From NCBI GenBank assembly GCA_963594655.1, contig CAVBFD010000049.1, positions 1 to 16,780 of the forward strand: a stretch of DNA of 16,780 nucleotides, read 5' to 3'. The notes under the pieces are model-generated. The model was not told where the DNA came from. It searched no databases and saw only the letters and a list, made by a program, of their open reading frames with translations. Origin of the DNA: Colivivens sp963594655. GTDB lineage: Bacteria > Bacteroidota > Bacteroidia > Bacteroidales > Bacteroidaceae. The position numbers and the translations under genes were made by a program. Below are positions 7,606 through 16,617 of this stretch, one piece after another. Position 1 is the first letter of the stretch, and the number at the start of each line of letters is the position of its first letter.

Positions 7606-7636
7606 CAAAATTAGTATAAATCCATCAAACGACAAA
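7606..7636 (-). promoter_or_regulatory. Promoter of the tetR-fabG-pseudouridine synthase operon
   Basis: On the minus strand, TTTG (7636-7633), a 19-bp spacer, and TAATTTTG (7613-7606) match the Bacteroidota consensus. Transcription should begin near 7600, leaving about 15 nt before the ATG at 7585. This fixes the start of the regulator and rules out the upstream GTG. Confidence 0.75.
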
Positions 7637-7756
7637 ATTTTTCTTGCACTCTATTTTCAAATAAATACACAACAGACTTGTTACCAACGATTTATCTACC
7701 GCACACTTTTTGAGTCAAGAATGTGACGGCAAGGGTTCACGCACGAAAGTCCCGCC

Positions 7757-9160
7757 CTATCCGAACAGTTCACGCAGAGCCTCCTCCACCCTGCGCACTC
7801 CCTTTATCTCGATGGCCGACCTGCCCGTGTCAACACTCCCGAGGTTGGACGCGGGAACGAGGATACGGCTGAAGCCCAGTTTCTCCGCCTCCGCAATCCT
7901 CTGCGCTATCCTGCTTACAGGACGTATCTCACCGCTCAGTCCCACCTCACCGGTCATACACACGTCACGTCCGACGCCAGTGTCCACGTTGCTCGACAGG
8001 ACTGCGGCGATGACACTCAGGTCGATGGCGGGGTCGGTGACACGTATGCCTCCGGCGATGTTGAGGTACACGTCCTTCTGTCCAAGTTTGAAACCCACAC
8101 GCTTCTCCAGTACAGCCAACAGCATGTTCAGGCGACGGAGGTCGAAGCCGGTGGCTGACCGCTGTGGAGTTCCGTAAGCGGCCGTGCTTACCAGAGCCTG
8201 TGTCTCTATGAGGAGCGGACGCACCCCTTCGAGAGCCGACGCGATGGCGACACCACTCAGTCCCTCACTGTCCTTCACGTCCGACAACAGCAACTCCGAA
8301 GGGTTGGTCACCTGCCGCAGACCGTTCTGCGCCATCTCGTAGATTCCCAGTTCCGCCGTGCTTCCAAACCGGTTCTTTATGGCGCGCACAATACGGTACA
8401 TGTAATGCCTGTCGCCCTCGAACTGAAGCACGGTGTCCACCATGTGTTCCAGAATCTTAGGTCCCGCTATCGTTCCCTCCTTATTTATATGTCCTATGAG
8501 GATTACCGGGATGTTGCTCTCCTTGGCGAACTTGAGAAGCAGGGCGGCACACTCGCGAATCTGACTGACACTGCCGGGACTGCTCTCCACATCCTCCGTG
8601 GCCATGGTCTGTATGGAGTCCACCACCACCAAGTCGGGTTCCACCGCCTTGATGTGTTCAAGCACACGGTCCACCATCACCTCACACACCACCTGGCAGT
8701 CGCTCAGGGGTTGCCCGGCACTGCCTGCCTCGCCCCCTTCCAATATCCTGTCCGCCCTCATCTTCAGTTGTCTGGCACTCTCCTCCCCACTCACATACAG
8801 CACCTTCATTCCCGAGAGGCGCAGCACTGTCTGCAACACGAGCGTTGACTTGCCGATGCCAGGTTCACCTCCAAGCAAGGTAAGCGAACCCTGAACCAGT
8901 CCCCCTCCGAGAACCCTGTTCAGTTCCCCGTCAAGCATATTGATCCGTTCCTCCTCCTCAGCCACAATCCTGCTCATGGATATGGGACTCGACTTGGAAT
9001 CCATACTGAAGCCGGAAGAGACCCCGCGCGAAGCGCTGCCCTTCCCCACTTTCTGTTCCGCAAACGTGTTCCACTCCCCACACGAAGGACAGCGTCCAAT
9101 CCATTTGGGAGAATCATATCCACATGCCGAACATACGTAAGCCACCTTTTCCTTTGCCAT
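7757..9160 (-). CDS. radA: DNA repair protein RadA (Sms)
   Basis: RecA-like ATPase that promotes branch migration of recombination intermediates and repair. The 467 residues show the full architecture: an N-terminal zinc finger with Cys10, Cys13, Cys24 and Cys27; a Walker A motif GEPGIGKST (98-106); a Walker B region LVVVDSIQ (177-184); the RadA-specific KNRFG motif (262-266); and a C-terminal Lon-protease-like domain from about residue 285 (SGEIRPVSRIAQRIAEAEKLGF region). Length is typical (about 455-460). It begins 57 nt after the tamL stop on the same strand with no recognisable promoter between, so it may be co-transcribed with tamB-tamL. Its stop is TAG at 7757-7759; I see no strong terminator after it. 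Confidence 0.98.
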   Translation of the reverse strand: MAKEKVAYVCSACGYDSPKWIGRCPSCGEWNTFAEQKVGKGSASRGVSSGFSMDSKSSPISMSRIVAEEEERINMLDGELNRVLGGGLVQGSLTLLGGEPGIGKSTLVLQTVLRLSGMKVLYVSGEESARQLKMRADRILEGGEAGSAGQPLSDCQVVCEVMVDRVLEHIKAVEPDLVVVDSIQTMATEDVESSPGSVSQIRECAALLLKFAKESNIPVILIGHINKEGTIAGPKILEHMVDTVLQFEGDRHYMYRIVRAIKNRFGSTAELGIYEMAQNGLRQVTNPSELLLSDVKDSEGLSGVAIASALEGVRPLLIETQALVSTAAYGTPQRSATGFDLRRLNMLLAVLEKRVGFKLGQKDVYLNIAGGIRVTDPAIDLSVIAAVLSSNVDTGVGRDVCMTGEVGLSGEIRPVSRIAQRIAEAEKLGFSRILVPASNLGSVDTGRSAIEIKGVRRVEEALRELFG

Positions 9161-9217
9161 ATATCGTCTTCGTTGTTTTACAGTTTCATTCAGCGGAAGC
9201 GTTGTTCCACCCTCCGT

Positions 9218-11569
9218 TCAGAACGGATAGCCTACCGCGAAATGCAGTCCGAGACTGTCCCTGAACTTAGGTATGTTGAAATATCTGTCCCTGCCTGTGT
9301 CGTACGGAGCGTGCAGTCCTATTCCCAGGTCGAGTCGCAGGACCAGGTACTCCATATCGTAACGGAAACCGAAGCCTGTGCCAAGGGCCACACTCTTCAG
9401 GAAACTGCCGCCGCCAAGATCACCGTCCGGGTGGGAGTCCGACCGCCTGATCAGCCACACGTTGCCGGCATCCACGAACACCGCCCCGTAGAGGTTGCTC
9501 ACCATGTTGAACCTGTACTCTACGTTCGCCTCCAGCTTGAAGTCGCCGGCCTGGTCGAGGTAAGTGCCGCGTCCCTGTGAGTCGTAGTACCTTCCCGGAC
9601 CGATGGAACGCGCGGCGAACGCCCTTATGTCGTTCGCCCCACCTACGTAGAACAACTCACTGTAGGGAGCCACCGAACTGTTGCCGTAGCTCCAAAGCAC
9701 ACCCGCGTAGAGACGTGTGGCAACGAGACTCTTGTCGGTCAACTTGAACTTGTTCCTCACGTCCGCCGTCAGTTTCAGGAACTGCGAGTAAGTGGAACTG
9801 AACATCTTCTTGCCCTCCTCATTGAACCGACTGCCGAACAGCGCGCCCACACCGCCCACGATGTTGCCCGACTCCTTCACCGTCAGTTCCAGTCTCGTGG
9901 TGTTCCTCTTCTGCCTGTTCCAGCTGTTGTCGTAAGTGACCGTGTACTGCATCGCCGGGATGAACTGGTTCTGCAGACTCACCAGCAGGGCGGAGTTGTT
10001 CGCCGCTATGGAGTCGAACCGTTCCGTGGTGTGTTCCAGCCTGTCGTACGTGATGGATACTGGAGTGACCTTGTGGGTGAACGACTCCGAGGTCTGGAAC
10101 GAATAGGTGGCCTCAGCGTTGAACGAGAGCAAGCGGTAATAGCCCGAACGGTTCAGATGGTCGAAGTCGAACTTGAACAGGGTGGACGTGGGATAGCGGA
10201 ACCTCTTCTCGTTCAGTCCCGGCCACACCAGCCAAGGGTAAGTCACGGAGACACCTCCGCCGGCGTCATACGAGTTTATCTGGTCCGCCCCCTTCACACT
10301 CCCCTTGTTTCCTGTCTGCCACTCGTACGATCCGTTCAGTGTGAGGGCGAGGGTCTCCCCATGTCCGAAGGCGTTGCGCTTCGACAAGGTGGCCTTTGCG
10401 TTCGGACCCACCTGCGAGTTGCTCTTCTGAGTGAGACTGAAGTCGAGTTCCACCTCAATGGGTTGGTCGAGAGCCACGTCCAGTCGCACGTCCAGAGTGT
10501 CGCACATGGAGGTGGTGTCGCGCGGAGTGCAAGTGAACTGCAACTGCGAGAACACCTGCATGTTGCCCAGGTTCGACAGGGTTTCCTCCAGTCTGGCGGC
10601 ACTGAACGGCTGGCGCATCCAGAAGCGGAAGTTGCGGAACAGGATCCTCGGACTTATCGGACACTTGTCGCCCGTCCACACCACCTTCAGTCCCCTCACG
10701 TCTGTAGAGTCGGAGAACCCCTGTGGCGGATCCGACTTGCCGCCGTCCGCCTGTCTGGCCCTCATGTATGCGCTTATCCGTCCTATATGCCACTTGCGCA
10801 TGGCCCTTGCCGGAGTCTCCGGGTCCTGCATCACCAACAGTCTCACCCTTTGCGGCACAAGCGTCGAGTCAGCGTAGAACTTGATGTAGTCCGACCTGTA
10901 GTAGTAGTAACCGTTGTCGCGCATGAGTCCCGCGATGCGGTCCTTCTCCGCCTGCAGGTCTACCACACTGAACGCCCCGTCCTGCCGCAGGTACGATCCT
11001 CCCATGGTGGCCTTCACCAGACTGTCCTGCCCCGTGGGGAAAGCGTAGCGGATGGAGTCGAGCAGGTAAGGATCGCCCAGTTTGATGTCGTATGAGATCT
11101 TCGCCTTCTTCGGGTTCGACCGCTCCACGAGGGCGTACTTCACCGAACCCTGGAAATAGCCGTAGTTCTGCAGCGTGTTGGTGGCCACCTTCACACGGGT
11201 GTCGGGGTTGACCATCGTCAGAGTGACTGGGGTTGAGGCGAACGTGTTGAAGATCCATTGGTTGAACCCGCTCTTGGGCTTGTCCACCAGTCCGTTGTAA
11301 ATCCACAGTCCCACTGGCACAGGGAAGCGCAGCGACGAGCTGCCCATGAACGAGTTGTTGGGCGCGTAAGCCAGAGCCGCCTCCACCTCGGTCAGGGCCA
11401 CACTCTCCTCATAGGTGTTCTTCCTGTCCTCCACCCTTATCTTCCTGATGCCGGTGTACAGTACCTCGTCGTCCTTCAGTCCACTGGTGGTGGAGCAGGC
11501 GCACACGAGAAGCGCCAAGAGCGCCACCGGAATCCAGGCGCCTTTCCTTTTACTTATCCTTGTTTCCAT
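9218..11569 (-). CDS. tamL: TamL-type outer-membrane lipoprotein of the Omp85/BamA superfamily
   Basis: Predicted beta-barrel partner of TamB in the outer membrane. The 783-residue protein starts with a lipoprotein signal: METRISKRKG, then a hydrophobic core, with Cys25 in VCACSTTSG as the likely lipidated residue (Cys23 is less likely). A periplasmic part (about 35-420) should contain POTRA-like repeats. The C-terminal half is rich in alternating strands and Tyr/Phe, contains the motif region GGANDIRAFAARSIGPG typical of the surface-antigen (D15) barrel, and ends in a terminal Phe. TamA of proteobacteria is shorter (577 in E. coli) and not lipidated; a lipidated form, TamL, is known in Bacteroidota. 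The frame is open back to 11632, but the lipoprotein signal fixes ATG 11567-11569. It overlaps the tamB 3' end by 20 nt. Confidence 0.92.
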   Translation of the reverse strand: METRISKRKGAWIPVALLALLVCACSTTSGLKDDEVLYTGIRKIRVEDRKNTYEESVALTEVEAALAYAPNNSFMGSSSLRFPVPVGLWIYNGLVDKPKSGFNQWIFNTFASTPVTLTMVNPDTRVKVATNTLQNYGYFQGSVKYALVERSNPKKAKISYDIKLGDPYLLDSIRYAFPTGQDSLVKATMGGSYLRQDGAFSVVDLQAEKDRIAGLMRDNGYYYYRSDYIKFYADSTLVPQRVRLLVMQDPETPARAMRKWHIGRISAYMRARQADGGKSDPPQGFSDSTDVRGLKVVWTGDKCPISPRILFRNFRFWMRQPFSAARLEETLSNLGNMQVFSQLQFTCTPRDTTSMCDTLDVRLDVALDQPIEVELDFSLTQKSNSQVGPNAKATLSKRNAFGHGETLALTLNGSYEWQTGNKGSVKGADQINSYDAGGGVSVTYPWLVWPGLNEKRFRYPTSTLFKFDFDHLNRSGYYRLLSFNAEATYSFQTSESFTHKVTPVSITYDRLEHTTERFDSIAANNSALLVSLQNQFIPAMQYTVTYDNSWNRQKRNTTRLELTVKESGNIVGGVGALFGSRFNEEGKKMFSSTYSQFLKLTADVRNKFKLTDKSLVATRLYAGVLWSYGNSSVAPYSELFYVGGANDIRAFAARSIGPGRYYDSQGRGTYLDQAGDFKLEANVEYRFNMVSNLYGAVFVDAGNVWLIRRSDSHPDGDLGGGSFLKSVALGTGFGFRYDMEYLVLRLDLGIGLHAPYDTGRDRYFNIPKFRDSLGLHFAVGYPF

Positions 11570-14500
11570 TCGTTTTCCTCTTCCAGATGAACAGGTCAGA
11601 CACCTTGTCCAGTTTCTTTCGCAGAACCACACCGGCTCCGTTTTCCGTCAGCTCGCCCTCCACGAGGCTGTCGTAGTTCTTGTCGTGGAACAGCCTTACG
11701 TACTGCGTGCCGCCGTCGTCAAGCCTCCACTCCAGCGACACGTCGTCGATGTAGGCGTCCGCCTCGTTCCCGCTCCTGTTGCCGTCAGCGTTGATGCGTC
11801 CCCCGACGACCACGTTCAGGCGGTTGCTGAAGAAACGCCTCGTGAACTTGAACGAGTAGTCCGTGCGTGTCGTTCCGTCGTCCCTCTTCGTCTGCTCCAT
11901 CCCCACCGACATGTCTATGTCAGTGGCAGTGCTGACCGCCTTGCCTGCAATGTTGTTTATCTCCGTCTGCAGGAAGTTGTTGAGCGCGTTCGACGTGCTG
12001 AAGCCCGACTGGTTGGTGCCTGACAGGTACATGCCTGTGGCGAGGAGGGCTACCGCCAGCTTGTTTTTCTCCTCCGAAGTCATCCCGGCCAGCTCGTTCC
12101 TCACCGACATGTCCTCGGGCGCGTCGATGGTGAACTCCAGTCCCATGTCCTCCAGAGTGTTGGTTATCTTGAGTCCCACGTTGAACAGCACGGTGCGGCT
12201 CGAACCGTCGGCGTTGCTCACACTCGCCTTGGTCTGCTCCGTCGCTATAATGTTCATCGTAGGGTTGGTGGCGCGTCCTGTGAACTCCACGTAACAGCCC
12301 TTCTGTATGTTGAACGTCTTGAGCGGGATGACAGGCAGCGTGTACTTCATCTCGCCCTCGTTGAGGGTGTAGCGTCCGAGCAGACTGAACGCGCCCTCGG
12401 GGGTGTAGCTCATGGTCAGCGCGCCACCGCCCTGCACGTTCACGTAACTCTGCTTGTCGGAGGAGAACTCACAGCGCAGCTCGGCGCCGTCCTCCACCTC
12501 CAGCCTTACCACCATGTCCACTCCCATCAAGGTGCGCGGGGCAGCCACGTCATCCTCCTTGGGCGGCGCGGAGAAGTCCACGAAGGTGACTATATCGTCC
12601 AGACGGTAGTCGATGGACAGCGGGGTGTTGGTCATCACGTATGTCACGTCCGTGTTCTTCAACACGTTCACCAGTCCACGGATCTTCAGGTCGTCCACCG
12701 TTCCGTTCACTCGGGCGAGGAAGTCACCGTAGAGTTTCCCGTAGAGGGCCGTCTTACTGGTGCGCCCGGCGTCGAACACCAGGAAGTTCTGGCCGTAAAG
12801 GCTCAGGTTCATGTTTATGTCACTGAAGTCGCTGAAGTCCACGTCGCCGTTCACCGTTATCGGTGTGTCTCCAGCTCCGTAAATCCTAAGCGTGTCGAGT
12901 TTGACCCTACTGTTGTCGAACACCACCTCATCGTCGTCCACCGTAAGGTCGAACGAATAGATGTCGCTGTACACATGCGCGTTGTCGGTCGCGAGGTAGC
13001 CGTTGACCAGCAGCGAGTCCATCGTTCCCGAAGCCGTCACCATGCCCCCGAGGTAACCGCTCAGAGCGAACACCGGGTCTTCCAGGAAAGCGTTGACGGT
13101 GGACAGCGGCATGTGTTCTATCATCGCCGAGGCGTTCAGTTGTCTCTCGCCCCTCACGTTATAGTCACCCTTGACCGTGGCCACGTGCTGCTCGTCCTTG
13201 AACAGCATGGCGTTGATGTCGTGTCCGGCCTCGCCTGTCGGCTGGTAGTTGAGTACGGTCATTATGTTGCCCATGTCCGTACCCTCATAAGTGAAGTTGT
13301 CGGCGGCCACGAGTCCGTCCACCGTATAGCCCCTCGCCGTCTGCACGTAATTGGCGTCCACCTCCAGGAGTCCCGTCATCCGCGGCACGAAAGGCAGGAC
13401 AGTCAGCAGTTCCCCGATGTCCACGTTCCTCACCATCGCCTCTATGTTCTGCAACTGCGAGTCAACCGGGTTGGCGTAGATCGAGACGGAGCAACTGTCC
13501 TTGTCCGAGAGGAGCAGCACGTCGGCGAACACCTTCTCCCCTCCGTGGATGTCGATGTAGTTGTTCCCACTGATGTTGAAGGTGGTGTACGCTATCACTG
13601 GTTTCTGCGGATAGAGCGACATGTGGAACACAGAGTCGTTCATCACCCGCGCCGCTATTCCGAGGTCTATTCCCTTCTCTTTCCTGCCGTTCATGAACGT
13701 GAGGTGGGCGTCGGCGTCGGTAGGCGACACGAAACCGTCGAGCGCGGCGGTGAAAGCCTGACAGAGGTCCTGGTCGGGACAGTCCACCGCCACATTGAAG
13801 GTTATCCGTGACGTGTCCTGACTGATGTCGAACACGAACGTGTCCACCACCATGGAGTCTTTCCTGAAGTTGTAGGCGTAGACGCTGCCAGCCAGTCCAC
13901 TGTCCTTGGAGGTCACAAGGTCCGCTCCCAACTCGTCGTACCTGATGCCCTGCAGTGCGGCCAACTGGCTTGCGGCGTTCTGTTTTCCTATGCGCGCCCT
14001 GAGCCTCGCCTCCGGCATCATCCGCCTCAGTGCGTTGAGGTCGAGACTGCGTGTGGCGAGTTGCTTGGCTGCGGCAGTACCCATGGTGACGAAGTTGTCT
14101 ACGAGTGTCAAGAGGTTGTCGGACGCATGCAGGTTGCAGTCGAGGTCACCGGTCGCCAGTCTTATGTCGGTGGTGTCCTCCGCACTTTGCGCGTGCAGGT
14201 TGACTGTTCCGTCCACGAGTAACGATCCGTCAATCCTCGGGGCGTGGAAGTCAATGTCGGTGGTCAGACTGTGGCCGGACAGGCTCAGTGTCCCTTGCGT
14301 TCCGTCCACGGAATACGGTCCGTAGCCCACGTGGCTTATGTCCACCGTAGCGTCGGCGCAGGTGGCGCGCGAGTCGAAGTCGAAGCCCTGTCCACTGGCG
14401 TTCACATGGCCAGTTATATTGCAGGAGTCAGCCATTGGCACGAAAGCGTCTACGGCGAAACGGTCGGCAAGCAAGTCCACCCCGTACGCTTCGTTGTTCA

Positions 14501-15980
14501 TGTTGTAGTCGACTTTAAGTGCGGCGGATGACGACCCGTAGGCCACGTCCACGGCCGCCTGTACCCTACCGTCTTTCATCTTCACGCCGGCCTCCGCCGT
14601 CAAGTCCGAAGGCAGACGGAACGACCCTGCGATGTCCGCCGGAAGGAGTCCGCTTACGAACGCCAGATTGCCGCCCCTCAACTTCACGCTGGCCTCCGTT
14701 CCCATCCCAGCGGCACTGCCTGTAAGGTTTCTCATCGACAAGTCTCCGTCCACACTGAACGCACCGTCCATCACCGCCCGCAGACGGGGTATGCTCAACT
14801 CACGCATGTTGCCCTCGGCTGTAAGTGAAAGCCTCACTGGCTTGTCGGGCCACGACCTGTGGAACTCCCGCTCCATGCCGGAGACGAACGGCAGGATGTC
14901 GCCCTTGCCCACCGACCCGTCGAGGGATACGTACAACTGTCCCGCGCACTGCCTGTCGGCGATGTCCAGAGGAAGGTCAAGGGTCAGGTCTATGTCCGAC
15001 CCTGCGGTAAGCACACTGAACCCGTCCAGTGTGAGTCTCGCGCTGTCCATCCTGCATATTCCCGACACCGAACGCAGGGAGAGTCCACCGCGTTCTGTCC
15101 CTGAGATGGAGTCAATCCCGATATAGAGGTTGCCGGGGGCTGTCCATGAGAGGGAGTCGATGGCTACCGCCACATGACTGAGACTTATATGGTTGGAGTC
15201 GAAGCCCTGAAGGGGCGCGGACTGTCCCATGTCATAATTGATGGCGGAGTCGTCAATCCGGAGGGGACTCACGTAGTAGTTGCCGCCCTCAAGGTCGAGG
15301 AGACAGGCTAGTGTCGCGCCGGTGAGATGGGTGGACACCCTCGCGCTGTCGTCGCCGGGCGGGATACGGAGGTCAAGGTCCACATTGTCGATCTCCAGCC
15401 TTCGCACGTCCACCCTGCGTACGAACGGCTCCGACATGTCCGACGTGTCTTCCGGCACACTGTCGGCAAGAACCACACAGACCTTGGTATTTGCCAAGGA
15501 GAGGGACGGCAGGGTCATGTCGCCCGTTCCGATATTGAAAGAGAGGTTGTCTGCGTTGAGCGTACCTATGTTGCCCTTGATCGCTACCGCACTTATCATG
15601 TCCTTGGTGTTTACCGTGGCGCGGTCCAACTGGAATCCGCTCACCACCAGTTCACCGTGGAGCAACGGAACGGCCTCGGCCCTGACCGCCAGTTCACCCA
15701 CGTACAGCAGGGTGTCGCCGTCTCCTGTGGCCGTCACCCCTCCCACCGACAGGTCGAGGGGAAACTTCAGCAGCACCCGGTCCACCGTTATCCGCATCCC
15801 GGTACGGTCACTGAGGATGCCGGCGGCGAGGTCCACCGCCCATTTCTGTACCGGAGGGATGTAGAGGGACAAAAAAAGGAGGACCAGCAGGATGAACGGT
15901 GAAGCCACCGTCCATCCCACTGTCCTCCTTGTCTTGCTTGTCTTGCTTGTCTTGCTTGTCTTGCGCGCGTCCTTCTTCAT
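11550..15980 (-). CDS. tamB: TamB-family translocation/assembly module protein
   Basis: A 1476-residue AsmA/TamB-family protein predicted to span the periplasm from an inner-membrane anchor to its outer-membrane partner, working in outer-membrane protein assembly and, in current models, phospholipid transport. Residues 1-20 are strongly basic and include a TSK repeat (8-17). One membrane helix follows (about 21-40). The rest is a long stretch of short beta strands without cysteines or catalytic motifs, as expected of a hydrophobic-groove protein. The last roughly 400 residues are the conserved TamB (DUF490) domain, including GKLYGDFLARVNGTVDDLKIRG and INNIAGKAVSTATDIDMSVG. A TTG at 16001 extends the frame, but it overlaps the promoter at 15999-16029, so ATG 15978-15980 is the start. 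tamL begins inside its 3' end, implying coupled synthesis. Confidence 0.95.
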   Translation of the reverse strand: MKKDARKTSKTSKTSKTRRTVGWTVASPFILLVLLFLSLYIPPVQKWAVDLAAGILSDRTGMRITVDRVLLKFPLDLSVGGVTATGDGDTLLYVGELAVRAEAVPLLHGELVVSGFQLDRATVNTKDMISAVAIKGNIGTLNADNLSFNIGTGDMTLPSLSLANTKVCVVLADSVPEDTSDMSEPFVRRVDVRRLEIDNVDLDLRIPPGDDSARVSTHLTGATLACLLDLEGGNYYVSPLRIDDSAINYDMGQSAPLQGFDSNHISLSHVAVAIDSLSWTAPGNLYIGIDSISGTERGGLSLRSVSGICRMDSARLTLDGFSVLTAGSDIDLTLDLPLDIADRQCAGQLYVSLDGSVGKGDILPFVSGMEREFHRSWPDKPVRLSLTAEGNMRELSIPRLRAVMDGAFSVDGDLSMRNLTGSAAGMGTEASVKLRGGNLAFVSGLLPADIAGSFRLPSDLTAEAGVKMKDGRVQAAVDVAYGSSSAALKVDYNMNNEAYGVDLLADRFAVDAFVPMADSCNITGHVNASGQGFDFDSRATCADATVDISHVGYGPYSVDGTQGTLSLSGHSLTTDIDFHAPRIDGSLLVDGTVNLHAQSAEDTTDIRLATGDLDCNLHASDNLLTLVDNFVTMGTAAAKQLATRSLDLNALRRMMPEARLRARIGKQNAASQLAALQGIRYDELGADLVTSKDSGLAGSVYAYNFRKDSMVVDTFVFDISQDTSRITFNVAVDCPDQDLCQAFTAALDGFVSPTDADAHLTFMNGRKEKGIDLGIAARVMNDSVFHMSLYPQKPVIAYTTFNISGNNYIDIHGGEKVFADVLLLSDKDSCSVSIYANPVDSQLQNIEAMVRNVDIGELLTVLPFVPRMTGLLEVDANYVQTARGYTVDGLVAADNFTYEGTDMGNIMTVLNYQPTGEAGHDINAMLFKDEQHVATVKGDYNVRGERQLNASAMIEHMPLSTVNAFLEDPVFALSGYLGGMVTASGTMDSLLVNGYLATDNAHVYSDIYSFDLTVDDDEVVFDNSRVKLDTLRIYGAGDTPITVNGDVDFSDFSDINMNLSLYGQNFLVFDAGRTSKTALYGKLYGDFLARVNGTVDDLKIRGLVNVLKNTDVTYVMTNTPLSIDYRLDDIVTFVDFSAPPKEDDVAAPRTLMGVDMVVRLEVEDGAELRCEFSSDKQSYVNVQGGGALTMSYTPEGAFSLLGRYTLNEGEMKYTLPVIPLKTFNIQKGCYVEFTGRATNPTMNIIATEQTKASVSNADGSSRTVLFNVGLKITNTLEDMGLEFTIDAPEDMSVRNELAGMTSEEKNKLAVALLATGMYLSGTNQSGFSTSNALNNFLQTEINNIAGKAVSTATDIDMSVGMEQTKRDDGTTRTDYSFKFTRRFFSNRLNVVVGGRINADGNRSGNEADAYIDDVSLEWRLDDGGTQYVRLFHDKNYDSLVEGELTENGAGVVLRKKLDKVSDLFIWKRKTNGNKDK
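15928..15963. repeat. Four tandem copies of a 9-bp unit in the tamB 5' end
   Basis: CTTGTCTTG is repeated four times without error (36 bp). On the coding strand this gives Lys-Thr-Ser/Arg triplets in the basic N-terminal tail before the membrane helix. Copy-number change by slippage would keep the frame and only lengthen or shorten the cytoplasmic tail. Confidence 0.95.
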
Positions 15981-15998
15981 GTTCTTCCAAATACGGTA

Positions 15999-16029
15999 CA
16001 AAAATAGTCTGTTTCACGCACACGGCAAA
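15999..16029 (-). promoter_or_regulatory. Promoter of tamB-tamL(-radA)
   Basis: On the minus strand, TTTG (16029-16026), a 19-bp spacer, and TATTTTTG (16006-15999) fit the phylum consensus. The start would be near 15993, giving a leader of roughly a dozen bases before ATG 15980. It lies between the Nudix stop (16101) and tamB, so tamB can be expressed separately from the Nudix gene. Confidence 0.75.
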
Positions 16030-16100
16030 ATAAATCCGGCCGTTTCTTCCACAAACCTCGGTTCTCGACTCCCCACGGCTTGTGTTTGTCCCCACCGGGG

Positions 16101-16616
16101 CTACATGAAGAACCGCTTGTACTCCTGCTCGAAGTTGGGCGTGAACACCCCCTTACCCATACCGTCGAGTATCTCCTGACGGGTCCAGAACCTGCCGCCG
16201 GCCAGTTCCGTACGGCTCGGACTGATGTCACCGTCGTAGACCATGCGGTGGGGGTATACCAGTTCCTTCTCACGGTCACTCTCGAACACGTAGGGTTCCA
16301 GCCTCTCGGGTTCCCTCACCCCGATGCCCAGTTCCTCACGCACCTCCCGCTCGAGCGCCATCTCCACGCTCTCGCCCAGGTCCACATGCCCTCCGCACGA
16401 GGTGTCCCACTTGTCGGGCTGTATGTCCTTCCAGTCCGGACGGTGCTGCAGGTAGAGTTCCCCCTTGCTGTTGAACACATGGAGGTGGACCACCGGGTGG
16501 AGTATCTTGCTTCCGCCGTGCGCCTCTCCCCTACTCACCGATCCGAGGATCGTTCCCCGATCGTCGACCACAGGAAACATCTCGTCTTTGTTGTCTTTCA
16601 TCACATTCGTACTCAT
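16101..16616 (-). CDS. Nudix hydrolase
   Basis: A 171-residue cytoplasmic enzyme expected to hydrolyse a nucleoside diphosphate linked to another group, or to act as a related Nudix enzyme. The full Nudix box is at residues 76-98: GHVDLGE followed by seven residues and REVREELGI, keeping all the metal-binding glutamates. An N-terminal extension (about 1-35: FPVVDDRGTILGSVSRGEAH) and LYLQHRP...KWDTSCGGHV resemble the isopentenyl-diphosphate-isomerase-like / YfcD-type Nudix group. The substrate cannot be read from sequence. Its ATG (16614-16616) lies one base after the stop of the partial gene upstream, implying coupled translation. A second ATG at codon 6 is possible. The 100 bases after its stop lack a convincing terminator: only a 4-bp stem (CCCC...GGGG) with no T-tract. 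Confidence 0.93.
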   Translation of the reverse strand: MSTNVMKDNKDEMFPVVDDRGTILGSVSRGEAHGGSKILHPVVHLHVFNSKGELYLQHRPDWKDIQPDKWDTSCGGHVDLGESVEMALEREVREELGIGVREPERLEPYVFESDREKELVYPHRMVYDGDISPSRTELAGGRFWTRQEILDGMGKGVFTPNFEQEYKRFFM

Positions 16617-16617
16617 A

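Noticed and set aside
12975..13811. Long plus-strand open frame (278 codons) inside tamB, and similar ones at 10031-11095, 14632-15126 and 15327-15902.
   Set aside because: They lie opposite well-supported tamB and tamL coding sequence in GC-rich DNA, have no promoter of the local type, and encode His/Arg/Val-rich sequence with no recognisable domain. They are antisense shadows.
16060..16100. GC-rich hairpin CCCC-ACC-GGGG near 16093-16103 as a terminator of the Nudix gene.
   Set aside because: The stem has only four base pairs and there is no T-tract after it on the minus strand.
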